Shown: positions 1 to 8,699, counted from the stretch's first letter. The stretch: 60,924 nt of DNA from an uncultured Clostridia bacterium (GCA_947589185.1 CANQCK010000002.1:1-60924), one strand, 5' to 3'. Notes: generated from the letters alone by a model not told the origin. Program-made: numbers and translations.

Positions 1-45
1 GCTAAAAGCCCCTACTTTGAGAGTTTGTAAATGCCCTAGAAACAC

Positions 46-73
46 TTCCCCACAATGAAGCCGTTGGGGAAGT
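46..73. other. Hairpin with 8-bp stem upstream of tRNA-Leu
   Basis: CTTCCCCA at 46-53 pairs with TGGGGAAG at 66-73 around a 12-nt loop. No T-run follows on the + strand, so this is not a clear intrinsic terminator. It may mark the end of a gene lying left of the window: bases 1-30 read in frame as a short open tail (AKSPYFESL, then stop), which is too short to identify. Confidence 0.35.
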
Positions 74-123
74 AGACTACAATATATAGTGCTATAAAAC
101 CTTTAATTAAATCAGAAAAAGTA

Positions 124-152
124 TTGACAAAGCATATTTGCTATGATAAAAT
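124..152 (+). promoter_or_regulatory. Sigma-A promoter of tRNA-Leu
   Basis: A perfect -35 TTGACA at 124-129 is followed after 17 nt by TAAAAT at 147-152, about 28 nt before the tRNA. The spacing and position fit a housekeeping promoter for the tRNA. Confidence 0.7.
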
Positions 153-180
153 ATTTGAGTTATTTAGCACGACTTAATAT

Positions 181-265
181 GCAGATGTGGCGGAATTGAC
201 AGACGCACTAGGTTTAGGCTCTAGTGAGGTAACTCGTGAGTGTTCAAGTCACTTCATCCGCACCA
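181..265 (+). tRNA. tRNA-Leu (anticodon UAG)
   Basis: The 85-nt gene has a class II (long variable arm) cloverleaf with encoded CCA at 263-265. The anticodon stem is CTAGG/TCTAG and the loop TTTAGGC carries UAG, which reads CUA. The T arm is GAGTG/CACTT around TTCAAGT. The acceptor GCAGATG (181-187) pairs with CATCCGC (255-261) except for an A183:C259 mismatch at the third pair. The long variable arm and anticodon make the Leu identity secure. Confidence 0.95.
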
Positions 266-267
266 AG

Positions 268-299
268 ATCCTTTGGAACAGTTGATTTCAAAGGATTTA
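268..299 (+). terminator. Weak terminator-like hairpin after tRNA-Leu
   Basis: ATCCTTTG (268-275) and CAAAGGAT (289-296) form an 8-bp stem just after the tRNA 3' end, followed by only TTAT. It could help end or process the tRNA transcript. The short T-run keeps confidence low. Confidence 0.35.
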
Positions 300-445
300 T
301 ATGCTGTAATGTCAGAATTTTTTTGGATGTCTGCTATATTGAAATTTTGGCCGGACGGCTATTTTGGTCATCCTGTCTTTTATTATAAAGAAACAACATT
401 AACAGGTGTAGAGCAGTTGTTTGGAAGGAGAGTAGAAACATAATT

Positions 446-3355
446 ATGAAAGCCGCACATTCTACCAGGAAAACTTTACTCGACAGTGATTGGCTTCACT
501 TATCAAATGAAAAAAGTAAGTTAAGTCATTATTTCTTTCAATACACAGTGTTGTTTATTATAGTCTGCTTCTTGGTATTCTGTTGGTATTTCCTGACTGG
601 CAGAACACTTATAAATATAACTGATGGCTGGGATCAGCACTATAAGGCTTTAGTATATTACGCAAAATATATGCGTTCAATTATTCGAGAGTTAATTTTT
701 AATCATAGATTTGTATTTCCTGAATGGGAATTTTCTTTCGGAGAAGGCAACGATGTCCTGCAAGCAATGCATTATTATGTGGTAGGGGATCCTTTTGCGA
801 TATTCTCGGTTTTTGTTCCAACCAGATTTATATGGATTTACTATAATTTTATGATTCTGTTTCGACTGTATTTGTCCGGCATTGCTTTTTCCTGTCTATG
901 CTTTTATACAAAGAAAGATATAAGTAAGTATGCAGTAATGGCAGGAACGCTGTCCTATGTGTTCTGCTATTGGGCAATTCTAAATGCTAACAGACATCCG
1001 TATTTTTTGAATCCTATGCTGTATTTTCCGCTCATTATTCTTGGTATAGAAAAGATTCTGCGTAATGAGAAGCCTTACGTTTTTATCGTAACTGTTTTTG
1101 TGGCGGCAATCAGTAATTTCTATTACTTTTATGTAATCGTACTTATGACAGTTGTATATGTGGCTGTACGCTTGATTATAAAGTACAAAACAGATCTTAG
1201 ATCAATGATAAAAATGCTTCTGCGGATTGCCGGCGGTGCAATTCTCGGAGCAATAATGGGCGGTATTATTTTACTGCCTGTTGCGTTTGATTTTCTCAAT
1301 GATGCACGTATGACATCAGGAAACGACTGGCATCTATTTTATCCATTGATTTACTACAGCAAGCTGTTAGGTGCATTCTTATCCGGAGAGGGAGATTATT
1401 GGCTGTGTTTGGGATTTTCAGCACCTGTTATATTGGCTGTTTTCCTGCTGTTTATGCAAAAAAATAAAAACAGACTGCTAAAGGTATGCTTTTGCGTCTG
1501 TATTGTATTTATTCTGATTCCTGCCTTCGGACAGTTTTTCAATGGAATGTCATATATGAGCAACAAATGGTCTTGGGCATTTGCTCTTTTGTGTTCCTAC
1601 ATTTTCGTTGTGATGTGGCCTGAATTGATGAACCTTAAATTAAAAACTGCTATAAAGCTATTGTGTTGCCTTGTCATATACTTCTTCGCACTGCTATTTT
1701 TGGAATATTCCAGATCAGTGGCAGCATTCTCGTGTATTTGTATAGCATTTATTTTCTTGTTTGTTATATTACCTTTCTCTATAGAAAATTTGCAGGTAGA
1801 AAAGTTATGGAGCCGAAGAAAACAATTTATTGCTCTCGTGCTGGTGGTAATTGGCGTTGCCAATGTAAGCTTTTTTAAAAACGCATCTTCAACCGGCGAC
1901 TATGCTAATCTCGGAAAAGAAACTAAGGGTGTTGTTAAACAGCTTATTGATACAGATGCTAACGCTGTAAAAAAGATCGCAGATCGTAAGGGTGTAGATG
2001 CTTTCTACAGATATTCCGGACGAAGCCTTACACCTAATGCAAGCAGTATGCCAGGTCTTTCCAGTACTCAGTATTATTGGTCATTATCTAACCCATATGT
2101 TTCTGAAAATATGAGGGAAATAGAATTACGTGAAACTCTTCCGCAATCTCATGTGGGATACGATGATAGGACTTCACTGCTTACTCTTAGTTCAACCCGT
2201 TATTATGTTTTACGTAATGATGATGATGCACCGCTTCCGTATGGTTTCACTTATGTGGATAGCGTCGACTATGCGTACAGTATTAACAAGGAAGAGTCCA
2301 TATATAAAATTTATCGGAATAAAAATGCACTTCCATTAGCCTATACTTACAATAAGGTTATCAGTGAAGCTGCGTGGGAGAAGCTTTCCGCAATAGAGAA
2401 GCAGGAAGCAATGCTTCAATCTGTCATGCTTAATGAATATGATGGGAAAACACATGATAATGAAGTTAAGTATAGCAGTGTTCCTTTGGATTACACTGTT
2501 AATTGCAACAGCAGTGATGTTTCTTTGCAGGACTATGGCTTTGTTGTGACAAAAGACGATTCTTCTGTAACGTTAAACTTTGAAGGACTGCCCAAAAGCG
2601 AGACTTACTTTACAATACACGGCTTAGATTTTGACGCAGCATCGACTTATGACCTTTATTTCGGCGATGAGAAATATGATCCCTTGGATCAGTACACGAA
2701 AAAAAGCTGGGACTATCTGCCATATGCAAAACGAGAAAAAGCACAAAAGAACGAAATTTTTAGGGAAGGTCCCTACAGGGCAGATTTAACACTGAAAGCT
2801 TCCTCAGGCGTATCTAAGATGATCAACTATTGCACTAAGGATTACAGTTGGTATAATGACCGCCATGATTTTACGATAAATCTCGATTACCAAAAGAAGC
2901 CTACAACTTCTGTTACAATTACATTTTCTCAAGCCGGTATTTACTCGTTTGATTCCATTGATATAGTTTGTCAGCCTATGGACAGATATAAAAAACAAGT
3001 ATCAGCATTAAAGAAAGCAGTTCTGGAAAACGTAGATATTGGTACGGACACTATTAAAGGGAACATTTCTTTGAAGAAACCAAAAATTCTTTGTTTTTCT
3101 GTTCCATATTCTATCGGCTGGACAGCTTATGTGGACGGTAAGGAGACAAAGCTATACCAGGCTAATATAAAAAATATGGCGTTGCCACTGGACAAGGGAA
3201 AGCATGATATAAAGTTGGTATATCATACTCCTTACCTTAGGGAAGGAGCTTTAATATCTGTAATCGGTTTTGCAGGTTTTGGAGTATTACTGATTGTACA
3301 GATTTACAAACGTCGAAAGAGACGATATAATATCTATACGGAGGTAGAAAAATGA
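446..3355 (+). CDS. YfhO-family multispanning membrane protein (GT-C-like glycosyltransferase)
   Basis: A 969-residue protein with about a dozen hydrophobic helices in residues 30-490, then a long hydrophilic part (about 500-940) and one last membrane helix at about 942-960. Length, topology and the N-terminal motif region (ITDGWDQHY, then a proline/aromatic-rich loop) match the YfhO family. Studied members are large polytopic proteins that move a sugar from undecaprenyl phosphate onto cell-surface polymers such as lipoteichoic acid. An AAGGAG Shine-Dalgarno stands before ATG 446. The stop overlaps the start of the next gene by four bases (ATGA), a CsbB/GtrB-like glycosyltransferase that would supply the lipid-linked sugar. 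The acceptor polymer is not known here. Confidence 0.75.
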   Translation: MKAAHSTRKTLLDSDWLHLSNEKSKLSHYFFQYTVLFIIVCFLVFCWYFLTGRTLINITDGWDQHYKALVYYAKYMRSIIRELIFNHRFVFPEWEFSFGEGNDVLQAMHYYVVGDPFAIFSVFVPTRFIWIYYNFMILFRLYLSGIAFSCLCFYTKKDISKYAVMAGTLSYVFCYWAILNANRHPYFLNPMLYFPLIILGIEKILRNEKPYVFIVTVFVAAISNFYYFYVIVLMTVVYVAVRLIIKYKTDLRSMIKMLLRIAGGAILGAIMGGIILLPVAFDFLNDARMTSGNDWHLFYPLIYYSKLLGAFLSGEGDYWLCLGFSAPVILAVFLLFMQKNKNRLLKVCFCVCIVFILIPAFGQFFNGMSYMSNKWSWAFALLCSYIFVVMWPELMNLKLKTAIKLLCCLVIYFFALLFLEYSRSVAAFSCICIAFIFLFVILPFSIENLQVEKLWSRRKQFIALVLVVIGVANVSFFKNASSTGDYANLGKETKGVVKQLIDTDANAVKKIADRKGVDAFYRYSGRSLTPNASSMPGLSSTQYYWSLSNPYVSENMREIELRETLPQSHVGYDDRTSLLTLSSTRYYVLRNDDDAPLPYGFTYVDSVDYAYSINKEESIYKIYRNKNALPLAYTYNKVISEAAWEKLSAIEKQEAMLQSVMLNEYDGKTHDNEVKYSSVPLDYTVNCNSSDVSLQDYGFVVTKDDSSVTLNFEGLPKSETYFTIHGLDFDAASTYDLYFGDEKYDPLDQYTKKSWDYLPYAKREKAQKNEIFREGPYRADLTLKASSGVSKMINYCTKDYSWYNDRHDFTINLDYQKKPTTSVTITFSQAGIYSFDSIDIVCQPMDRYKKQVSALKKAVLENVDIGTDTIKGNISLKKPKILCFSVPYSIGWTAYVDGKETKLYQANIKNMALPLDKGKHDIKLVYHTPYLREGALISVIGFAGFGVLLIVQIYKRRKRRYNIYTEVEK

Positions 3356-4308
3356 GTGAAATGATTTCTGTTGTTGTATCTGTATACAATGAGGAACTAT
3401 CCCTACAGCGTTTTTTTGAGACCATAACAAATGTTTTGAGCCATTGTGACGTGGGCTATGAAATTATATTTGTGAATGATGGCAGCAGCGATAAGAGTGG
3501 AATGATTCTAAATTCTTTGGCAAATCAAGATACTAAAGTCAAGGTAGTTGAATTTGCTCGGAATTTTGGTCACGAAGCGGCTATGATTGCCGGGATCGAT
3601 TACGCCACAGGTGATTATATCGTATGTATGGACGCTGATTTGCAACATCCGCCGGAGTCAATTCCGGAAATTATACAAAAATTCCGTGACGGTTATGATG
3701 TTGTATCAATGATAAGATTGGAAAATGCTGATGCAGGTTTTATTAAACGTCTTACATCTGGAACCTTTTATAAAGTTTTGAATCTGTTTTCACCTGTTAA
3801 ATTTGAAAACAACAGTTCAGATTTCTTTGCAATCTCTCGTCAGGTTGCGGAGGTTCTTCGCCGTGATTATCGTGAGAAGGTTCGCTATTTGAGAGGTTAT
3901 GTACAGAGTGTAGGCTTTAACCGCACTACACTGCAATTCAAGGCTGCCTCACGAGTAGCCGGAGAAAGCAAATATAATTTTCGCAAATTACTGAAGTTCT
4001 CCATTCACACGCTTTGCAGCTTTTCCGATATGCCCTTGAAGTTAGGCATTTATACAGGTATAATAGTGGCTGTTTTTGGATTGATCGAGGCGCTTTATAG
4101 TATTATTCGGAAAATTTTCTATGATGTACCAGCCGGATATTCTACCATTATAGTAACGCTTTGTTTCCTTTTTTCAGTAACCTTGATTGTTATAGGAATT
4201 ATCGGTGAATATATTTCCATTATGTTTGATGAGATAAAGGACCGCCCGATATATATTGTAAAAAAAACACGAAATCTGCATGATGTCAAAAATAATGATA
4301 ATGGTTGA
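3352..4308 (+). CDS. GT2 glycosyltransferase, CsbB/GtrB (DPM1-like) type
   Basis: A 318-residue GT-A enzyme with two C-terminal membrane helices. Visible motifs are VNDGSSDKS (nucleotide-sugar binding), MDADLQHPP (DxD metal site) and GESKYNF near residue 205, all typical of polyprenyl-phosphate glycosyltransferases. Helices lie at about residues 227-250 and 262-290. The predicted reaction moves a sugar from a UDP donor to undecaprenyl phosphate at the inner membrane face. It overlaps the upstream YfhO-type gene by ATGA, so the two are translationally coupled. Together they resemble the enzyme pair of three-component envelope glycosylation systems. A GtcA-like flippase gene is not seen next to them. 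Confidence 0.8.
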   Translation: MSEMISVVVSVYNEELSLQRFFETITNVLSHCDVGYEIIFVNDGSSDKSGMILNSLANQDTKVKVVEFARNFGHEAAMIAGIDYATGDYIVCMDADLQHPPESIPEIIQKFRDGYDVVSMIRLENADAGFIKRLTSGTFYKVLNLFSPVKFENNSSDFFAISRQVAEVLRRDYREKVRYLRGYVQSVGFNRTTLQFKAASRVAGESKYNFRKLLKFSIHTLCSFSDMPLKLGIYTGIIVAVFGLIEALYSIIRKIFYDVPAGYSTIIVTLCFLFSVTLIVIGIIGEYISIMFDEIKDRPIYIVKKTRNLHDVKNNDNG

Positions 4309-4732
4309 AATGTTTAATTTTATTATGGATAAGAACCAATAAGTCTGACTTTGTTTTTTACATAACAATGCGAATTTGTGAACGTATTATCGCCTTTAGT
4401 AAAGCCTTATAATTCAGATATTTATGTGAAAAATATGACGAGGAGAGAAAATATGGCAAACTATAGTATCTGTGGTTAAATTCAAGTTTGTTGAGCGGAT
4501 TGCTGTTAAGTGCCGTTTTTTGAAGCGTCATTTTAAACTGAAACACATAAGAATAGATGCCTGCCAAAAACGCAATGTGATTTGGCAGGCATTGATTTTT
4601 GATATTTAGCGTGATAAAATAAATCAAAGATAATTAGAACATAAAATATTTTCATCACAGGCATTAAGGCTTAATATACTTAAGGAAGCATCGTATATGA
4701 TAATGAAATCAAGATTTGCGGAGGAATTTTAT
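4309..4732. other. Intergenic stretch without a convincing gene
   Basis: About 420 AT-rich bases between the glycosyltransferase and the acetyltransferase. The clear element is the hairpin at 4558-4591. At 4453 an ATG preceded by a good GAGGAG site opens an eight-codon frame (MANYSICG, stop), which may be a leftover start of a deleted gene; nothing downstream continues it in any frame that I recognise. Confidence 0.5.
4558..4598 (+). terminator. Intrinsic terminator downstream of the YfhO/GT2 pair
   Basis: An 11-bp stem, TGCCTGCCAAA (4558-4568) with TTTGGCAGGCA (4581-4591), is followed by TTGATTTTT. It lies about 250 nt after the glycosyltransferase stop and probably ends that transcript. 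Confidence 0.6.
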
Positions 4733-5257
4733 ATGAATAAAGAGCCGATTATTGAAACAGATAGACTGATTTTGCGTCCTATAACTCTTGACGACGCAGA
4801 AGCTTGTTTCAGTTGGAACAGCGATGAAAGAGTTACGAAATATATGTCATATTCTACATATACCGATATTAGTCAAACTATTAATTGGATAAAGTCAACT
4901 CTTGTGAACGAAAATGAATGGTATTGGGCATTTGTTTTGAAAGAAGAAAATAAAGTAATCGGAACAGGTAGCATAGGTCCAAATGCCCAAATGAAAGACT
5001 ATTGGGGTATCGGATATAATCTTCATTATGATTATTGGCATAAGGGTTATTGCACAGAAGCAATGAAAGCAATTATTGATTTTGCTCATAAAAAACTCGG
5101 CGTAAATAAAATTTGTTCAGATCATGCAGTGGATAATCCGCGTTCGGGTAAGGTTATGGAAAAGTGCGGTCTAAAATTCGACCATTACGGAGAATACACA
5201 AAGCTTGACGGAAGCCAGACTTTTAAGGCAAAATTTTATAAAATGGAATTAGAGTAA
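4733..5257 (+). CDS. GNAT-family N-acetyltransferase (RimJ/RimL-like)
   Basis: A 174-residue acetyltransferase. It opens with the typical IIETDRLILRPIT strand-helix start, has the WxF-V--E-----IGTGSIG core strand, and an acetyl-CoA loop YWHKGYCTEA, ending in NPRSGKVMEKCGLKF. This is the layout of RimJ/RimL-type enzymes that acetylate protein N-termini or small amines; the substrate cannot be told from sequence. An in-frame ATG lies at 4697, but GCGGAGG at about 4718-4724 sits correctly only for ATG 4733, which is used here. The 15 bases before this start are almost repeated before the next gene (5302-5317). Confidence 0.75.
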   Translation: MNKEPIIETDRLILRPITLDDAEACFSWNSDERVTKYMSYSTYTDISQTINWIKSTLVNENEWYWAFVLKEENKVIGTGSIGPNAQMKDYWGIGYNLHYDYWHKGYCTEAMKAIIDFAHKKLGVNKICSDHAVDNPRSGKVMEKCGLKFDHYGEYTKLDGSQTFKAKFYKMELE

Positions 5258-5321
5258 AGGTAAAAAGGTGTATCTAGGGTTTTGTAATAGAGTATAGAAC
5301 AAGATTTGCGGAGGTAACACT

Positions 5322-6011
5322 ATGTCTGAAAACCTACCAACTTGGGAACTGTTTTCCAAACAGATGATATGGAAACAGCTTGGCAGTATACATAATAAGA
5401 AAATACTGGATTTTGGAAGTGGTAACGGAGTTACAGCAAGCTTTTATGCAAAAGATAATGAAGTAATTGCCATCGAGCCATCAGAAGAAGTTTTAGTAAA
5501 CAGAGTTTGTGATAATGATTATAGGCAGATAACAGGCAGTACCAAAGAATTAAAACAATTCGAGAATGAATCTTTTGACGTAATTCTTTGCCACAATGTA
5601 TTAGAGTATGCAGAGGACAGGGAATGTATCGTCAATGAGTTTTACCGACTTCTAAAGTCGAATGGACTGATGTCTGTTGTAAAACACAACCGCACGGGCA
5701 GGGTAATGCAAATGGTGGTTTTGCTTAATAATTTTGAAAATGCTAACAGCCTTCTTGACGGGAAGGACGGAAACGCGAAAAAATACGGTACAATTCATTA
5801 TTATGAGAATACCGACCTGACAAAATGGTGCAAGGATTTTTCTTTATTAAAGGTGTATGGCATAAGAACATTCTGGGATTTACAGCAAAATCAAGAAATA
5901 CAAAATGATGCCGACTGGCAGAAAAAGATGCTGCAAATTGAAATGCGTGTGCAGGATATTGATGAATATAAAAATATTGCATTCTTTAATCATTTATTGT
6001 TAACTAAATAG
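5322..6011 (+). CDS. Class I SAM-dependent methyltransferase
   Basis: A 229-residue protein with a Rossmann methyltransferase core. Motif I is ILDFGSGNG (about residues 27-35), the acidic post-I residue is in VIAIEPS, and motif IV is FDVILCHNVLEY. This is the Methyltransf_11 type. The substrate is unknown. A GCGGAGG site precedes ATG 5322. It sits between two acetyltransferase genes on the same strand with gaps of 60-90 nt. The three could be one loose transcription unit of small-molecule modifying enzymes, though nothing shows a shared pathway. Confidence 0.75.
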   Translation: MSENLPTWELFSKQMIWKQLGSIHNKKILDFGSGNGVTASFYAKDNEVIAIEPSEEVLVNRVCDNDYRQITGSTKELKQFENESFDVILCHNVLEYAEDRECIVNEFYRLLKSNGLMSVVKHNRTGRVMQMVVLLNNFENANSLLDGKDGNAKKYGTIHYYENTDLTKWCKDFSLLKVYGIRTFWDLQQNQEIQNDADWQKKMLQIEMRVQDIDEYKNIAFFNHLLLTK

Positions 6012-6100
6012 CGGTGGATTTAATTTAACAAAGATGTTGATTTTATTAATCGTCAGTGGTATTATATAGCTGAGCTAAAACTTTATAAGGCGGTTAAAAA

Positions 6101-6544
6101 GTGAAACTGGTAGTAAAACATTTTAAAGAACTGACAACCGAAGAACTGTTCGATATATACAAACTGCGGTCAGAGGTATTTATAATAGAGCAAAACTGTG
6201 CCTGTCCTGATGTTGATGATGCAGATAAAGTAGCCTATCATGTTTATTTTAAGGACGAAAACGGTATACTGGCATATTTGCGGGTACTTCCACAGGGTAT
6301 TAAGTTTGATGAGGCTTCAATCGGCAGAGTTATTGCAGTTAAACGCCGATGCGGATTGGGCAGTAAAATCTTATCAGAGGGAATTCAAGTCGCAAAGGAA
6401 AAATTTGATGCAGATGCTATTTGCATAGAAGCACAAGTATATGTAAAAAGCCTTTATGAAAAAATGGGATTTGTACAGATTTCTGATGAATTTTTGGAAG
6501 ATGGTATACCCCATATCAAAATGATACTTAAATTATCGAAATAA
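6101..6544 (+). CDS. ElaA-like GNAT acetyltransferase
   Basis: A 147-residue protein. The N-terminus (ELFDIYKLRSEVFIIEQNC-YPDVDDAD pattern) and the acetyl-CoA loop RRCGLG within SIGRVIAVKRRCGLGSKIL are typical of the ElaA branch of GNAT enzymes. The substrate is unknown. The start is GTG 6101, supported by AAGGCGG about 9 nt upstream; the first in-frame ATG would be far inside the fold. It is the last gene of the rightward group and faces a leftward operon across a bidirectional terminator. Confidence 0.75.
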   Translation: MKLVVKHFKELTTEELFDIYKLRSEVFIIEQNCACPDVDDADKVAYHVYFKDENGILAYLRVLPQGIKFDEASIGRVIAVKRRCGLGSKILSEGIQVAKEKFDADAICIEAQVYVKSLYEKMGFVQISDEFLEDGIPHIKMILKLSK

Positions 6545-6592
6545 ACTTTGAAAAGTATAAATTTAACGAATTACCTATACTGTGATCCAAAG

Positions 6593-6636
6593 AAACAAGC
6601 ACCGCAAAGACGATCGTCCTTGCGGTGCTTGTTTAT
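6593..6636. terminator. Bidirectional terminator between convergent genes
   Basis: A 15-bp perfect inverted repeat, AAACAAGCACCGCAA at 6593-6607 and its complement at 6620-6634, is A-rich on the left and T-rich on the right. It can therefore end transcription from both the ElaA-like gene and the leftward operon. Confidence 0.85.
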
Positions 6637-6647
6637 GTTCAAAATCA

Positions 6648-7109
6648 TTACAACAGCAAATACCCCAGACCCAAAAGCAGCTTTACATCTGCTCCGTTTT
6701 TTGCAAGAATATATATCAAAATGCCTATAAGTGCATTTTCCCCGCTTATGTTAAATCCGTCAAGAAGCTCGCTAAGCGAGCCTTTTTTAGTTTGTCCGCC
6801 GCCTTTCGGAAAAAGACTTCCCAGTATGTTTGCTATAGCACCTGTCTGATTGTTAAAGCCTGTATTACGGGCAGTATTTGCATTGTTGTTTGATGTACTT
6901 GTCTTGTTCTCATTTTCATTAATGGCTTCATTCACCTCTGGATTTGGAATAGGCGGAACAGGTTCGGGATTCTGTTTGGGCGTCTCCGCTCGTTGATTAT
7001 TATTATGCGGAGCCACTATCTCTCTTGAACGCCTTTGCATTGCCCGTACACGTTCTATAGCCTCCTGACGCATTGCGTCAAAATCTCTGTCAACATTATA
7101 GGATGCCAA
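6648..7109 (-). CDS. Unrecognised protein with Asn/Pro-rich linker and hydrophobic C-terminus
   Basis: A 153-residue protein I do not recognise. It has a charged N-terminus rich in Arg and Glu (about 1-32), a low-complexity Asn/Pro/Glu linker (about 35-95), and a C-terminal segment with a hydrophobic helix ending GLGYLLL. The reading frame starts at TTG 7109, with AGGGGGC placed well upstream; the next in-frame ATG (7073) has no ribosome site. It overlaps the end of the upstream gene by 14 nt, so it is probably translated by coupling. Membrane association is likely. It is the last gene of a three-gene leftward operon of small proteins. Confidence 0.6.
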   Translation of the reverse strand: MASYNVDRDFDAMRQEAIERVRAMQRRSREIVAPHNNNQRAETPKQNPEPVPPIPNPEVNEAINENENKTSTSNNNANTARNTGFNNQTGAIANILGSLFPKGGGQTKKGSLSELLDGFNISGENALIGILIYILAKNGADVKLLLGLGYLLL

Positions 7110-7635
7110 ATAGGTCGCCCCCTAATAATCCGCTTTCTTTTATTGCGGGCCAAATCGAAATAAGCTTGAATATCTTGATAACCTTATCTACCTTTTCCTG
7201 CTTCTCCTCTTTTAAATGAGGCTTTAATGCAAGCAGCAGTTCTGTGTTCTTGTCAGTCTTTGAAGCGTTTGAGATTATACTGCCTAGCGTCATAATTTTT
7301 CCTATGTCAAACGGCAGGTCAGAGGCTTGCTGATTACTCGGTGAAGCAAGCATATTCTGCTGATTTTGATTGACATTTGCTTGATTGTTACTGCTCGGCT
7401 GACTGTTATCTCCTCCCAGCGACGCCAAGAGCTTTGAAATGTCATTCATATTTATATCGGGTGCAGATGACGTTGTATCAGCTGTGTTATTCTGTGAATT
7501 TGAAGGCGGTTGCTGCGTGTTAGATGAATTATTATCATTGTTTTCTCCGCCGAACATCGACGCAAGCTGACGAATCTGATTCATACTCTCCTCATCGTTT
7601 AACACACTTTGCAGCTTTTGCATAAGTTCATCCAT
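7096..7635 (-). CDS. Unrecognised small protein with Asn/Gln-rich middle
   Basis: A 179-residue protein. The N-terminal helix (MDELMQKLQSVLNDEESM) is followed by an Asn/Gln/Ser-rich stretch (about 25-110) and a predicted helical C-terminal domain (PFDIGKIMTLG to the end), with leucine-rich segments ELLLALKPHL and VIKIFKLISIWP. An upstream ATG at 7653 is in frame, but CGGAGG is placed for ATG 7635, which also gives a natural start. I know no function for it. It sits between the other two small genes of the operon, overlapping the downstream one. Confidence 0.65.
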   Translation of the reverse strand: MDELMQKLQSVLNDEESMNQIRQLASMFGGENNDNNSSNTQQPPSNSQNNTADTTSSAPDINMNDISKLLASLGGDNSQPSSNNQANVNQNQQNMLASPSNQQASDLPFDIGKIMTLGSIISNASKTDKNTELLLALKPHLKEEKQEKVDKVIKIFKLISIWPAIKESGLLGGDLFGIL

Positions 7636-7677
7636 TTCATCGCCTCCGATCATTGGAATTTCTTACTGCAATTTCTC

Positions 7678-7914
7678 TTACTTCGTCAGCTTTTTGTAGA
7701 TCTCCTGAGCCTGCGGTGTGGAAAGTATTTTCTCTGCAACCTTTGGGTTAGACAATGCCTCTTTCAGCCTTTTGCTGTCGGTTGGATTCATACTCGCAAG
7801 TGCTTTGTCAAATTTTCCTCCCTCTAACTGTGACTGAAGTACTTCAGGAGTCGTACCCAGTTTTTTGCTCGCAAGGTTTAAAAGTCCGCTGTATTGATTT
7901 TTATTTATTTTCAT
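7678..7914 (-). CDS. Unrecognised 78-residue basic helical protein
   Basis: A 78-residue, lysine-rich, all-helical protein (MKINKNQYSGLLNLASKKLG at the start). It looks soluble: there is no signal peptide or membrane helix. A start at 7944 is in frame, but a strong CGGAGG site fixes ATG 7914. It is the first gene of the three-gene operon and faces a divergent phosphodiesterase gene. No homologous family with a known role comes to mind. Confidence 0.65.
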   Translation of the reverse strand: MKINKNQYSGLLNLASKKLGTTPEVLQSQLEGGKFDKALASMNPTDSKRLKEALSNPKVAEKILSTPQAQEIYKKLTK

Positions 7915-8067
7915 AATAGGCCTCCGTTTCTGTTGAAAACACATTAAGTATAAAATTCATTTTCTGATTCATACTATTTAATTAAAAGTTAATTAATATA
8001 ATTCAATAATTATTATGATATAATTGATGAAAATAGACCAATAATATTGTCAAAGGAGGATTTGCCC

Positions 8068-8586
8068 TTGAGAATAATCGTTTTTTCAGACACACATAAT
8101 AATTTCCACTCTATGAAAGAGATTTTTGATAGAAATCAAGACGTTTCTGTTTTCATTTTCCTCGGCGACGGCGAACGGGAATTGAGAAAAATCAAAACGC
8201 TTTATCCCGATAAGAGAATACTAAACGTCAGGGGCAATTGTGATTTTTCAGATTCTCCTCTGATTGGAACATACAGCTATAAGAACATTAAAATTGTCTA
8301 CACTCACGGCCACAGATATAATGTTAAATATACAACCGATACTTTGTATTACCTTGCAATGGAAAATAGCGCTCATATTGTTTGTTTTGGTCACACCCAT
8401 TGCAGACATTATGAATATGTCAATGGTATTCATATGCTTAATCCCGGAAGTGCTTCACAGCCCCGTGACGGTAATCCTCCGGGCTATGCTTTTATTGACA
8501 TTACCGACGCAGGAATTATGTGTTCTCATGTTGATTTGGCAAAATCACCGAATAAAAATGATGTTTTAAACTTCAGTTCGTTTTGA
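8068..8586 (+). CDS. YfcE-family metallophosphoesterase
   Basis: A 172-residue calcineurin-like phosphoesterase. Metal-binding motifs appear in order: FSDTHNN (DxH), LGDGE (GD), VRGNCD (GNxD), THGH and FGHTH (GHxH). Length and motifs match the YfcE/MJ0936 group, cytosolic Mn-dependent phosphodiesterases with broad substrates. AAAGGAGG at 8052-8059 sits 8 nt before TTG 8068, so TTG 8068 is preferred to the TTG at 8047, which would contain the ribosome site inside the gene. It is divergent from the three-gene operon. Confidence 0.85.
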   Translation: MRIIVFSDTHNNFHSMKEIFDRNQDVSVFIFLGDGERELRKIKTLYPDKRILNVRGNCDFSDSPLIGTYSYKNIKIVYTHGHRYNVKYTTDTLYYLAMENSAHIVCFGHTHCRHYEYVNGIHMLNPGSASQPRDGNPPGYAFIDITDAGIMCSHVDLAKSPNKNDVLNFSSF

Positions 8587-8650
8587 TGAAATGATTATTG
8601 ATCATATTTTATAGTATGCGTAAACTCAATTTAATGTTAATGCTTATACA

Positions 8651-8689
8651 ACACAAAAGCGTTCGGAAAAATTCCGAACGCTTTGTGTT
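8651..8689. terminator. Intrinsic terminator between convergent genes
   Basis: A 13-bp stem, AAAGCGTTCGGAA at 8656-8668 with its complement at 8672-8684, has a 3-nt loop and T-rich flank TGTGTTTATT. It ends the YfcE-type gene. Confidence 0.75.
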
Positions 8690-8699
8690 TATTGCAATA

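Noticed and set aside
240-443. 67-codon open frame after tRNA-Leu
   Set aside because: It starts inside the tRNA and has no ribosome site; the internal ATG at 309 has none either.
1-446. Mobile-element attachment site at tRNA-Leu
   Set aside because: No integrase gene and no duplicated tRNA 3' end were found in the window.
4453-4479. Eight-codon frame MANYSICG with a good ribosome site
   Set aside because: It could be a remnant of a deleted gene, but nothing downstream continues it; too short to call.
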